Made by a program: the position numbers and the translations under genes. From positions 140,465 through 197,950 of the forward strand of contig NW_003109104.1 of the NCBI RefSeq assembly GCF_000003605.2: a DNA stretch of 57,486 nucleotides, given 5' to 3'. This document shows positions 12,531 through 26,300 of the stretch, piece by piece. The stretch's first letter is position 1; each line of letters begins with the position of its first letter. The DNA comes from Saccoglossus kowalevskii (taxonomy: Eukaryota > Hemichordata > Enteropneusta > Harrimaniidae). The notes below the pieces were generated by a model. The model worked only from the letters and a program-made list of their open reading frames with translations, did no database searches and had not been told where the DNA came from.

Positions 12531-13581
12531 CAGTCACGAGGATAGGCAACGTGACGCCAAAATAACGTTAGTGATTGGGTGATGATTTGAGTGATGGCAT
12601 TTTAATAGTGCTTCCACGATGCCACTCGATGTGTTTACCGACACGTCAGTGCACACAATAAAATCACATACTGTTATTCAAGTTGCACGGCGCTATAATA
12701 ACCTGTATCCATGTATATTCACTTTCATTTGTGCCCTTTGATACGTGGTTCGATACATGGTTTCTCATATTCCAAAAAATAAATTATTAAACAATACATT
12801 TTATTGGCTGCTACATTACATTGAGTGTGATGTTGAATAAAGAGAAAGGCGAGGCAATTGTGTATATCACAGGTGACTGCTCGTAGCGGAATGATTTGAA
12901 CCACGCACAACAAGAGAGACTTAGATTTAGAACATTGTTGAAATTTCTTGCCATGTCATGGGTTGGTTATAAAATGCACACCATTCAAAGTATAGTTTAA
13001 TTTGAAATCAGTCACCCTTCGCATATAGATCATGAAATATGATTGCCATGTTAGAAGCGTCTTATTAAGATTTTAAAAGAATTTTGCAGAAATGCTAGGC
13101 TTGTGATCTTTCGCACAGAACGATTTCACCATCTTGGCCATATGGTGGTTAGGGTTTACTTGCCAATAGAACTGCGTGGTAATCCACGGCCACGCTAACG
13201 TAATTTAGCGTATTCGAATTCCATTTACTAAATGTATTTTACAGGCGTAGTGTACATCGCTATAAGTCCCGTATCGAATACTACTAGGCGCGACGCCCAC
13301 CCCTTTAAACTTGATATTTTGAGGGAACAAAAACACCTTCATTTCCTCTGTGATATTGGTAATTCACGACCAACCATACGTTTAATATTCTTTTCTCTCC
13401 CATGTTTTTTTTTCCGAATCACGCCGAAAGCGACATAATGCAGCTCAGCTAAAACGATTCAAGTAGACATGTAATTACAGTAAAAAAAACAAATAACCCC
13501 AAATCCAGTATCAACACGACACGACAAGGTTGCCTACCAAATACATACAAATTTAAGAAACAAGCAGCCTGTCGGCTGAGA

Positions 13582-14258
13582 TAGCTCCGCTGTTAGCAAT
13601 GCACATGGCAATTAAACAAATCTGAGAGAGGTCCACATGTAGTTCCTATATGTATAATATATCAAAGCAATTGGACTTGCGGTTTTCAACAAGAAGTCGA
13701 AAATATCACTTTTTACCAAAAATTACAAAAATATTCATCAAAATTAGAAAATTAAAGATATCATCATGAAATGAACAAATCTGAGAGAGGTCCACATGTA
13801 GTACCTATATATGTAATATCAAAGCAATTGGACTTGAGGTTTTTAACAAGAAGTCGAAAATATCACTTTTTACCAAAAATGACAAAAATATTCACCAAAA
13901 TTAGAAAAATTAAAGATATCATTATGAAATGAACAAATCTGAGAGAGGTCCACATGTAGTACCTATATATGTAATATCAAAACAATTGGACTTGCGGTTA
14001 TTAACAAGAAGTTGAAAATATCACTTTTTACCAAAAATGACAAAAATATTCACCAAAATTAGAGAATAGAAGATATCATCTGAAATAAACAAATCTGAGA
14101 GAGGTCTACCCAAGGTACATATACACCAAGTATCAAAGCAGGCTTGTAGTTTTCAAGAAGAAGTCGAAAAAGTAAAACATTGACACGGACGACGACAGAC
14201 GACGACGGACAATCACTCATGTGATAAGCTCCGCTCGACAAAGTCAACAGAGGAGCTA
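13582..14258. mobile_element. 677-bp TIR element with four internal 158-bp repeats
   Basis: The left end TAGCTCCGCTGTTAG and the right end, read inverted, TAGCTCCTCTGTTGAC form terminal inverted repeats. Inside are four tandem copies of a unit that begins CTGAGAGAGGTCCACATG, spaced about 159, 158 and 156 bp, followed by a GACGACGGAC-rich tract near 14190-14212. It ends 89 bp downstream of the sulfatase stop codon, so the 3' UTR of that gene may run into it. A truncated copy lies in a sulfatase intron at about 20897-21175. Confidence 0.6.
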
Positions 14259-14347
14259 AAAAGTAGTGAATATGTCTGTAAACTTTTGTGCGACAATAAC
14301 ATGTAAATGTCTTTAAAAATATACGAAGGCATATGTCACATAAAGTA

Positions 14348-17300
14348 TCAACACCACCCAGCTGACCAAACACCACCGAAGTTTTTGGGGTCTCCGGATA
14401 CGTCAGGTGTTTGGTTTACCGCCGGAACTAGATGTTTACGGTGTTCGTCCAATCGATGATGTAATTCTTGTACTATCTCTGGATAGAGTTCGGCAGTGTT
14501 GTTTCGTTCCTCTGGATCATCTACAATGAAATAGAGACAGCGTGTTGTTAAAGAAGTATGTCTTATTGCTAAGCATACATGCTTGCCTGTGTGTAATACT
14601 CGAAGGAGGAAATAACTAGAAACTTCATACTTTACACACAAGTGCTCTATGTAACCCATGTGATATGACACCATTTCAAAAGTTCAAAGTGATTGACAGC
14701 GCAAGTAGCCATTCAATGCTGTCCTGAGTTTAACTTTTACCCTCTTTATTAGCCAATCAGCGACAAGTGGGCACTGTCTTTACTTGTCAATCATTAATCC
14801 AAGATGGCGACGTAAATTGTGTAAAATTGACGAGTCGTAAATACTATGACGCCGTGTTGAAGACTGGTGAACTGTATTCATGACCTATCAATGACGTAAC
14901 ATTGAATAACAAGTGAGCATCGGTACAAGCATGAATACATACATTACACAGAGCATGTTATTCCGATGTGTTTTTATGGTCGGCAATACATTTTTCAGAC
15001 TTTTGAGTGCTAATTTCAAAGGCGGTAATTATTAAATCGGACGAGTAAAATATCCCTGTTGACAGTGGACTGTATTTTAACGGTAATTAGTGTTTGTAGC
15101 CACACTTAACTTACATAGATCGTGTTCGCAATAAATCTCAAAGGAAAATATATTTATCGTCTTCAAATTTCACACACAAGCTCCCCATGCGACATGCAAG
15201 GTCTGGTTTATTTTTAGATCAAAAGATGAATGTCCCTAAACACGTTTCCGACTAGGACCACGCAACCACGAAGTAGTTCTGAGGATTGATATGAATATTG
15301 AGAAAATCTGGCGGAAGTTGACATCTCCAGTTTTATTTAGAGTGTTTTATTTTCCAATGTGTTGTACGAATAGTGGATACACCCATCACGTGAAATACAG
15401 TATCGGCCACGTTCACATGTATATTGCCTGGGTTTTAAAGTAGTTCCAATGACATATACATGCATGTTTGTTACGTGGTCGCGCAAACTAGTGTGCATTA
15501 ATGTCGTTGGTCCGTGAAATAAAGTGGTAAGACTGGCTTGATGAATGTGCCCTCAGGATTCACTTTCATTCATATAACAACGATGCGAATTTTCGTGTTC
15601 TCAGTACGGCAACACTCTAGAACGGTGATTGAACTGAGATATTTTTCATACCTTTGATATTGAACAAGTATGTCACGTTCGATGGAGGTGGAAAGTCCAT
15701 TCCAGTGGTGTCACCTCGAAACACGTGTATAGGAATGTCACCAAAGTTATACCAACCATCTGAAATAAATATGACATATAAATTTATTTTATCATTCAAT
15801 TTAAATTCACTGATATTCCACGCTTTCCTAGCACCACGTTTGGCATGCTGTAATAATGGAAGTAACCTTTTTTCCAGTATAGTAATGGTCAAATAAGGCG
15901 TGCTTAGCCGCAATGTCCTTTTTTATATTTGAGAAACTGTAGTTGCTGAATGCGATTTTTCTAGTGTGGGTTCTGACATTTTGAAGTTTCCATTGAGAAT
16001 TCTACGTGTATTTACCTGATTCATTAGCCAGTCGACATGGATACAATAAATCTGGATTTCCGGTTATCAGCTTATAATCCCCGACTCTAGACATATACAA
16101 AAAAATGCAGAGTAAATGTTATGACAGGAGCAGAGATAGATTGTATGTAACACATACAAAACATAAAGCAGAAAAGAATAGATAGATAATAGCTCACAAC
16201 GAAGATTGGCAATGAGTTCTGACAGACCATTAAAACCACAATCTCTGGGATGAACATTATATTTGTATTAATATACCAAATACAAACCAAACATAATATT
16301 TAATTAACAAAGACTGAAAAAAATGGAATAAAGACGTTTCGTTTTCGACATTGTGAAATTCGTTCTTTTCTGGCAGCAAACTTATTAGTATTTTAAAAGT
16401 AATTTTACCTAGTAAAATTATATTTATAAAAGTTATTGATCATAAATAATTTATATTTTTTTATTTTACAGATTCTGTAAGTCACAATTCAAGACGAAAA
16501 AAATGTCAAAACATAGCGAATTATCTGTATTACTAGATGTTTTGTAATACTCTTGTGAAGTCGGTAATTAAGATAATTATCACAGATATACATATGAAAC
16601 ACACATCGTTGTGGATTAATTATTTCTGAATTGTTTTGTTACAGTCAGTTCTTTTCAGATTTTCCCCAAAGGGATTTCCAATGACGAAAACGGAAAGTTT
16701 CTATCGTGGTTTTTTGATGAATAACATCCTTACAGTTTTAAGTAGGGAACAAATTATAAATATCAACAAATGATATCAAATATATGACACACACAACAGT
16801 TGAGTGTTTTCTTTGAGTTGTTGAAGCTAATCATTCGTTATAATTTATATTTACGATTCATGTGGTATATAGAAGTTCATTAGGCCATAGGTAAAATATT
16901 ATACAGGACTCATCATAGTGGCTTTAGTTGGGTGCATATTATCGTTTGGTTATGGGACTGCGTTACGTACATCTACCGAATTTAGGATGAAAACACTGGC
17001 GGATTTGAGTTACGTACGTCAGGTCACCTTCACACAAGGAACTTATTCATTAATAGATCAAAGTTATCACTTTCTATTTCAAATTTGCTCGTGTTCTATA
17101 TGTTGGATAAACAGTGTCCACAAACCTGATGGCAGCACCAGGGGACAACTCGTCATCATCGATATTGTATACGATCTCCTTTCTTGGCGATTGTTTATCT
17201 TCCGAGAATGTCTCCCACATATTCATCCCATCAATTCCAGATGCTGTCAGGTATAACACGAAAAAAAAATATTCAAACACAAATCATTTTCTAAAAATTT

Positions 17301-20300
17301 GCGATAGAATACTCTGAATATTGCTTTCACAGAGGTTTACAACTCACCAGATTCAGCCCCAGCCAACGAAAGTATCGTTTGATGCAAATCAACCATGTGC
17401 CATAACCTAAAATATGAAATAATTTATAGTAAAAAATAAAGGTACTACTATAGTTATGTGAAGGGTTATCAATACAAAAGAATGCCCCACATACGTTTCC
17501 GACCAGGACCACGCAACCACAAATAGGCTCTGAGGGTTGATATGAATATTAATATTACAGTTATTATTCGCAGAAATAACTTGTTGGCATTGTAGCAACA
17601 ATTCAGCAAGCATGCTACACATGTCTGAACTATTTGACTCTGGATATGCTGCTGTTTCTTCTTTTTAATTCACGTTAATATACACATATGACCATATATT
17701 GATATACGTCATGGGAACGCCGAAATCCAAAATGTTTAGAACAGAATCAGCGACTGGAATCTTTGTGTTGAATCCGGTCAAATTCTGGTGGCAGCCATGT
17801 TTGTTTCTATTATTAGAGGACGCTTACGCCATTGTGTCAACACAGGTGGCGCTATTCAGCACAGACCTGTGTCTTATGACGCATAAATATTGTTAACCGC
17901 GTTTCGCAGTATAGCGGGTAACTATTGTCTGTGCGAGATGGCAAACAGACGGGTATGGTATGTGGGGTCATGTGACAAGGGGTATTTAAGTGGAGGACAG
18001 AAGGTTGAATGTCAATCTAGGCCAGTCTCGCTACAGTGCAGTTTTCAACTTGTTGTTTTGTAAGTTTGTTGTATAATACAGGGCGACACCCGCCACCTTC
18101 CCCTGGGTACGATCGACAGTGCGACGGGTACAGGTTTCCAGGTATTTTTTCCTCAAAGGGTTTTTTATTCCTGGTTTTTCCTGGGCGGTCGGCGTGCCAG
18201 TAACGGGGGTTACTATTTTGTCGATGTTTTTTGTCAGTTATTTTAAATGTTTCTTTAACCGAGTAATGTTGATTTCGAGCATCAATAGTCGATATTTTTT
18301 GCAGTTCATGTATTTTTTCTCTCATTTAGTTTATTTCAATTTGAACACTACATGCAATGTAATGGCAGCCGTTTTTAGTCGGCTTTATTAGTATGTTTTG
18401 TTAAATAAATGGTTTGCCGGACCGACTGCATATACGTGGCCGCACCTGGCATGAACCTTACCTTATGTAAGTGTGTGTTGTACATTGTCGGATGTGACGA
18501 GTCTAGTAAAGACCTAGTCTCTGAAGGCTAAATATCAATCATCCACCATTTTAGTCAGCGTTTCTTCTGCGGAACTATATACAAGTATTTTTTTTTTCTT
18601 GTTTTGAACACATTCTCTCCTTATTTTTTAGCAAGATTGAATCTTTAATGAATTGATCAATTAAAATACCGCACAACACTCATCAGCATGTCTTATCTTA
18701 TTAACATTAAAATGTATGTAAATTGCGAGGTTAAAGGTCTAATGTTTCTCAATATTGTATTGACAAGCAAATTGCCGCAAACCAACCGAATAGCGCCATC
18801 TGTGTTGGCACAGTGTGGAAATAGTTCCGACCACTTTTCCCGTAGTTCCACGCGCGGTATGTGTCAGATCGGTTGGTTTGCGGCGATCTGCGTGTCAATG
18901 CGCTTACGCTCGTAATCATTCTATATTTGGAATTCACATTTCCTAATATGGTAGAATGAAAGTACCTCGTAAATACCGCAAAATTACGGCATGCTGTAAC
19001 ATATGGCGTTACGGTGACAGATGTATAATAATATTATTTATGTGATATATAACTTAGCAATCTAATGATCGTAAAAAACTAAGACTTACTGATTATTTAC
19101 ATATCCAGTCCGCTTCAACATATTTCCATGGGCAAAAGCTGGTACACGAGTAGCGCCCTCAAACAAAGTTGCAATCGTGCCTCGGAATGGCCAATTAGAG
19201 CCGGATGAACATGCTAACGCTCCATTCTGTGTGAATAAATAGAAGTAAACGGACATTAATTATATACATTATAGATGAGTATTCAAGTTACAATCCCAAT
19301 TACAACTTTTGACATATTTGTTCACATTAATTGTAACTACACAAGAGCGGCTTGTCAGTCAGAACGGATACGGTAATTCGAGTGTTTAAACATTTTTATT
19401 CAATTTTCATTATTATTGTCGAAAAATATGTAAGTTGTGACAGCCTAGAGAAGATGAACAGATGCCTAAAAATATGCAGTTTTCTGCTTAAACAAATATT
19501 GACTTTTAACAGTATTTAGTTACTTAATTTTCATGATTAAATCAGTTGCTGCTTCGTGTTCAAACTAGACACACCCCGTCTTAGTCTCCTTTATTCCACG
19601 ACTCGAACCCCTTTCCCTACATTTATTTTCTTTTGTTGTATGTTCATGTCAAAATTGATATGAACTGTTCATTAGGTATGAGACAGCAGATTCCAGATCA
19701 AATTGTGAATCTTTATCTTTCAATCAATTTCTAAAATAATGATTTTAAACATAATACAAAACAATCTCATATTTCTATAATTTTTTCTTAAATTGTCTGA
19801 AGTTAGTTATAAAATGTTCGTGGTTATATGCCATAACCAGGTTATGTTAGACGAGATCAGGGTACCGCTACGATAAACAGCGATACATTATTCATTACTG
19901 AATTCTCAATCACCACGGTACAAATATTCAAATCATGATCACAGTATTCTTATCACCATGCGATCATTATTTAACTATTACATAACCAACAAAGTCATCA
20001 GCTAACATACAACACACCAATTTTCATCACTTACGTCGCTGATGAATATAAATAGCGTATCTTCCCATAATGCACTAGTCTTCAACGCTTCGACCACACT
20101 GCTAATAGCATCATCCATTACAGACATCTTCCCTGAAAGAGTCATTTTACACAACTTAATTGGAGGACCGGAATCCGTTCTAAGCGCGGTTACTTTCATG
20201 ACAATGGTAATAGTTCAAAGACAGGAATCCAGGGTTGTTTTTATATCTGGTGTCTCTACAACTTTTACCATAATTCTTCATGATCTCAAAAAGCATAATT

Positions 20301-23300
20301 GAATGCATTATCTAAGTTTAATAGTGTTTGATATTTATCACATACCGTAAAATTTCCGCGTTCTTTCATCTGCGATATACGAATATTTCGCTTCATACTC
20401 AGGTGGAACCTAGAAAACAGACACACAAATGCATGTGAGAATGTCAAAATTGCTATCATGCTATGTTTTTAGTTTATATTTCCAATGTACCAGGTCCTAG
20501 AAAACAAACACACAGAGACAAATGCATGTGAGAATGTCAAAATTGCTATCATGCTATGCTTTTAGTTTATACTTCCAATGCACCAAGTCAATCCACGGAA
20601 TAAGTAACGATTTACCTCCGGAATCTTTCCAGGTATATCCAGAGAAAACTGAAGAAATAGTGGACATTTTGTGGAATGACCCTTTATTATTTCCACTGCT
20701 CTCTCAGCAAGCATGAACTGTGGGGATGAAAGAGAAGATATGCAATTAATACTTTAAACTTTTATGCATTAGCAATACATGTTGACTTCTCAAGATTTAA
20801 AAATATATATTTCAAATAGCAAAAATTGTGTTTACATTACTTGTTTCTTCATGTCACAAAGTCATAATTATTTGCGAACAAAGATTGATGGTGTGTTAAT
20901 CATAAACAAGCAGCCTCTCAGCTGAGATAACAATGCACATTTCAATTAAAGAATTAACGATAGCGTCATGAAATGAACAATTCTGAAAGAGGACCACCTG
21001 AGGTATCTATATGTATAATATCAAAGTATTTGCGTCTATCAACAAGAAGTCAAAAATATTACTTTTAACCAAAATTAGAGAATAAAAGATATCATGTTGA
21101 AATGGACAATCTAAGCGAGATCTGCCCACAAAGTATCAAAACAATCAGGCTTGTACTTTTCAAGATAAAAATCAGGGGTCAGGGGTATCACATTTTGTCT
21201 CATTCTTGCATTATTATTCATTAAAAAACTGTCGATCTCAGCGTTAGTGTCTGTCTGAGACTAAACCACATTATTATACATCTGTCACCGAAACGTTTCA
21301 GTGTGAGGTAATTTTGCGGTATTTTACGGGGATATTTTTACCCTACCATATTAGAAAATGCATCCTCTAATAATAACAAGACATAAATGTCACAGTCCCC
21401 GTCATTTAATTATAAAATACTCGATATCTGCTGCAGAATTTCTGAGACAATGTTAGAGACCGGAAATAAGAAACTATACCGCCTGAAACGGGGACTAATA
21501 CAAAAAAGGCTGCCACCAGGGTTTGACCGGACTCTACACAAAGAAGTTCGCTGATTCTGTTCTAAACTATTTGTATTTCGGCATCCCCTCACCTTGGAGA
21601 AAAAGATGTATAATAGTATTATGGGGATATAATTACACCTAGGTCAAAATAACGTTAGCACAGTGAGGGATTTTGGCTATAGGACCTCAACGGCTCGAAT
21701 CACAGCCCAGCTGAGACAAAGTTCTTAGTTCCAGTTCTGTGACATTTGTATTACTATTATTTATACTCGCCGTGAGATAAGTATCACTTTCTTGTACCAC
21801 ACCGGTGTTGTCACGGAAATCATACCCGACTGCAGCTGGAAAGACAAAACACGTTTTAGTTAACTAAATAAAAATATCCACGTGAAGAAGCACAAATGAA
21901 TACCAAGTCGCTGGTCCCGTTCTCTGATTGGTAGATTAATTTGTTTATTGACCGAGAGATGAGCGGGAGTTAAACTGATATTTGGACTTATGATATACTT
22001 ACTTTTTCCGCAAGTATCTGTTGCAATTTTACCATAATGTGTAGTTCCGCCTGTCCATGAGCCATAGTGTGAATCAAAGCCACGTCTAGTTGGTAGATAT
22101 TCCTCCTTACAGAATCCCAAATCCCACCTACAAATAAAGTTATATATCACAATAGATTTGGCGGATTTAACATGTGATATATTTGGTAGTAATACGGCAT
22201 CATACAGATATCGTATCACACATAGTATAAGCATGTAGGAGGGTATTGTGCACACGAATTCGCTGATAAACATCGCGATCTACTTACTTGCCAATATTAT
22301 GAGTAAGATAGCCAACATCTTTAAGTCTTTCTGGTAATAATTTAAACTCCAATGGAAGCCCACTAGGGTGAAGGTTGAATAGAATTTGATGCTGAATATA
22401 AAAAAAATCTATTTATGAATAACACGTCAGAGGGCGCATTATACTCACTAGAACTATTTTTCACGTTTTTCACAAAATTTCTTGGACTTTTTTTTACGCA
22501 AAACACCCAAAAAATCGATAATATTATACTGATCGATAATAAAACTTTTATATAGTTTGGGTTAAAAAGTACGAAATTCATACATGGATATACATAAACA
22601 TAAACAGAAAAACACACAACAAAACTGACATACAAATATAACTCACCAGCTCACCCATAATAACATCGTTGGCAATTAAGTTAAAAATATGTGTTTAATT
22701 CCATCACGCTTTCATAAATATGGTTCTTTTATTTTGCACAATAATTGTCCAGGGCTAAAGTGAACCACCTTTCAACATTGACAACAAAAAATATAATGAG
22801 GTTATTATAACACATCTCATTACCTGATTTCCAGTTCTAAATGGATAATAACCCGTCATTAGTGAAACTCTCGATCTGTAGAATGAAATGTACATATATC
22901 AAATCAGTTAAGATGTTACATTTAGAGATAATATTCGCTGTAATGTTGTACCCGCACCGGGGTTATATATGAAACACGTCGCCGATAACCGGGTGCACCT
23001 GATATAAGAATTTATATAGTGGAAGTAGCGTGCATGGATGTTGGCTTAACCAACTGAATAATGTATGATGATATTTGTAGTAATATATCTGGGGGGTATA
23101 AAAGATTATTTGACTTACTATTTGGCTATATAAACTAATATATTTCTCAGCAACAGTGGCATGATCAGATTGGTAATAGTTCAAAATTATGCATTTATTC
23201 TAAATTAAAAAAAAAAATCTTAGCCGGGGAAAAATATCTGGATTCTATCACCATAAGTGTTTTTAGAAAATCTCTCACTTGTTTCAGGATATCTACTCAT

Positions 23301-26300
23301 GATCTCATGATTGAAAAGGGTAGGGCATTGGGAATACCACTTGACCAAAGATTGTGTCCTCTTGGTTGTAATCACATTGAAAACGAGTTCCACTTTCTAT
23401 TACAATGTCCCAAATTTGAGGAAATTAGAACTCGTTTTATAAACAAGTTTTACTATTGCCCAGCGCTTGAATGGAAATTTATTTTGCTACTGCAATCTGA
23501 AAATACACATACACATACAACACAAAATCGTGCAAAATACATATTTTATTCTTTACAAAAACTTCATAGTTTGTTAGAAGGAAATTTAACTGAAATATAA
23601 ATATAATTTAGTATTCATAGGTGAAGTATAAGTTTGTAATATTCAGACAAGTAGTAGTAGTGGTTATTCTTGTCAAACGATCTATCTATTTATTTATTTT
23701 TGTTACATTTAAGTGTGTACATTATGGCCTATGGCCAATGGTACTGGATAAATATATTATTATATAAACTAATCAAATTGATTGCTTGGTTATTTACGGA
23801 GAAGAACGACGATGCTAGCAGTGAGCAGTTATTTATAGAGTAATTGAGAAGACAAAAAAATTGATCTGTATCATAGAATTGGTGAGATAATTTATTTTAT
23901 TAGATTAAAGATGACTTTGGTGGGGTGGAGTATCGAAGAGTTTAAAATTTGAACCATAGTACCAGTGACAACACACAAAGTAGTATATGATCTACTTTCA
24001 ATAATGATAAACTGGTCGACGATAAAGAAGTAGTGTAGTAGTTAAGCCCAGGAACTGAAGACAATAAAATGTTGTCTGCTGTCCAGCTTTGAGGTTTATC
24101 GAGGTGAACTTGATTTATGTGTGAGGTATGAACATGAACATGAGCCAGGGTAACAATGCTATTCGCAACCAAGAATTAAATTATTCCAAATGAGAGCACT
24201 GAGGGTAATTCATGGCAATCGGCTTACTGAGGTCCACATTACGAATTATCTAAGAAAGTAGGACGACTTTATTAACATCGAGAGAAGCCGTGCAATAAAA
24301 CTATCTTACACAACTTATACACAACGTATACACAAGTGATCTAAATTCGCACATGTGTTTCATTACGAAACGTTTATCTTAGACTTGTGCGAACTTGTGC
24401 ATGCATATAGAATAATATATATCGTCCTGTTTGTTTGGCAATTTGTTTCGTGTTCCACACTTACTTTTTAAATGTATAATCTTGCTAATTTTTAAACTAT
24501 AGCATATTTCCATAAACGTCACAACCTAATAACGTCCTTGAAATATTCTAGTTTCATGTGAAGTGAGTACCTTCATAATTCTACAAGTCACGAGGTAGTA
24601 ATTTACATTCCACTCACAGTACGGTGTTATTACTTACGGGGTACATAGAGGCTGGACATATGTTTGGTTGAATATAACGCCATCAGCGGCGAGTTGATTG
24701 AGGACGGGCATCATGACATCTGGGTTGTGCCATCCTACGTCATTCCACCCTAGATCCTCTGCTAGTATTAGAACAATATGAGGCGGCCTTTTTTTGTGCA
24801 CTGATAAAACTGAAAGCAAAATTAAAACATAGCAAATCTATTAGAACCTTGTTCGTTGTTTATTTTATGACAGATTGATAAATAAACATACTAATGAATG
24901 ACGGTAAAACAATTAAGGATATTTAAAAAGTATATTTTATATGTTTTGGTTATTTCCAGCACTAATACTAGTGCCATAAACTGTTCAAACTTCAATGCAC
25001 TGAGATGTAAGACTCATAAGAGTATACACCCTTATATATGTGTGAATTCCGTATATAATAATAGTACTGAACAATTCATTCCACTAAGCCAAAAGGTTTC
25101 AATTATTTTCTCTCAATTTCAGAAGGTGAACAAAGTTATGTTAAACGCTCAAGCAAAAGTTAACATCAGGAAAAAAAATCAAAAATGTATATAACCAAAC
25201 TTATCCACAAATACCTAATCAACATGGTTTTATTATATACGTGTACACTAAAGTTTCGTGAAGGTGGAGTTCAAGGTGGAGGTGAAAACACGTCCTATTA
25301 TCACCTTAAGAACATATTTTCGTTATTTTCTGGTGAAATACATTTCATAGCTTCACAAATTATTAAGTGCCATCTTTTATTCTGCTTAAATATCGAGTGA
25401 CAAAAAACCACATAGCAATTTTCTAATTGCATAGACTCCAATGTAATTTATCGAAAGTATATGGGTCATCCTTTAAAGAGTTGCTTTCATCTCAAAACAA
25501 TGGATGTAAGCAACAGTTGGTGGGGAATATGCTTTAGGAGGTAGAGAGTGGTTTTGATCCTAATGCTTCGACGTCTTATTCGAGTTATTGGAACCAAAAT
25601 AAAACAATTGACTGTGAATATTACAACAGATATTTTGTTTCATATTCCCTTCCCTCAGTCTGCAGGAGAAGATGAAAACAGTATATAGAGGACAGATGAT
25701 CATGAAGTGCATACTACATTACGCCATCTAGCGACACAGGCGCTTTTATGACGTAAAGGATGACATGTCGACTTTAAGATAAAAGCCTACTCCTACAATT
25801 ATGGAGCCATTCTGCCATGGAACAACGAAATAGCAATATTTTATGTGTTTGTGTGTTTTGAGAAACTTGTCCTAATAATTTGCAATCAAATTTAACCTCT
25901 GCTGACCTTGCACATTGTTACATAATATTATTTCATTTATACAAATTTCTTTTAATGTGATTATGTATTGTCATAATTCATTTTGAATACAAACACGTTT
26001 TAGGATTGAAACAGCAATTCGAAAACTTCTTTATTGATGTAATTGTCTTGTTTGATAACAAATAGTGGTGCCTAATTTAATAAAATAGTAAATATACTTG
26101 TTCAGTCTGAACTGTGCCTACACTATTAAATACTGTCACACTGATTATCAAAGTTATACCATTTACTATCTGGAGTTTTGATACAAGCATAGTAATGAGA
26201 TGGTGTTGATTGATGAACTACGACTGCATAGAGTTCAAATACTGTGTTATCACAAATATCACCACTCAGAAACTTTATATAGAAGATAATATTTGGTAAT

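Noticed and set aside
20002-20199. Apparent loss of the sulfatase D-N-G motif (reading D-V-S-D-E-N)
   Set aside because: The donor GAC|GTAAGT ends the exon at D. The next exon starts N-G-A, so D300/N301 equivalents are retained after splicing.
21685-21712. B-box-like CGGCTCGAATCACAGCCC as part of a tRNA gene or SINE
   Set aside because: No A box at the right distance on either strand and no cloverleaf.
24898-25194. 98-codon plus-strand frame with a hydrophobic start
   Set aside because: Lys/Ile/Asn-rich as expected for AT-rich intron DNA. No domain, no splice partner, antisense within a sulfatase intron.
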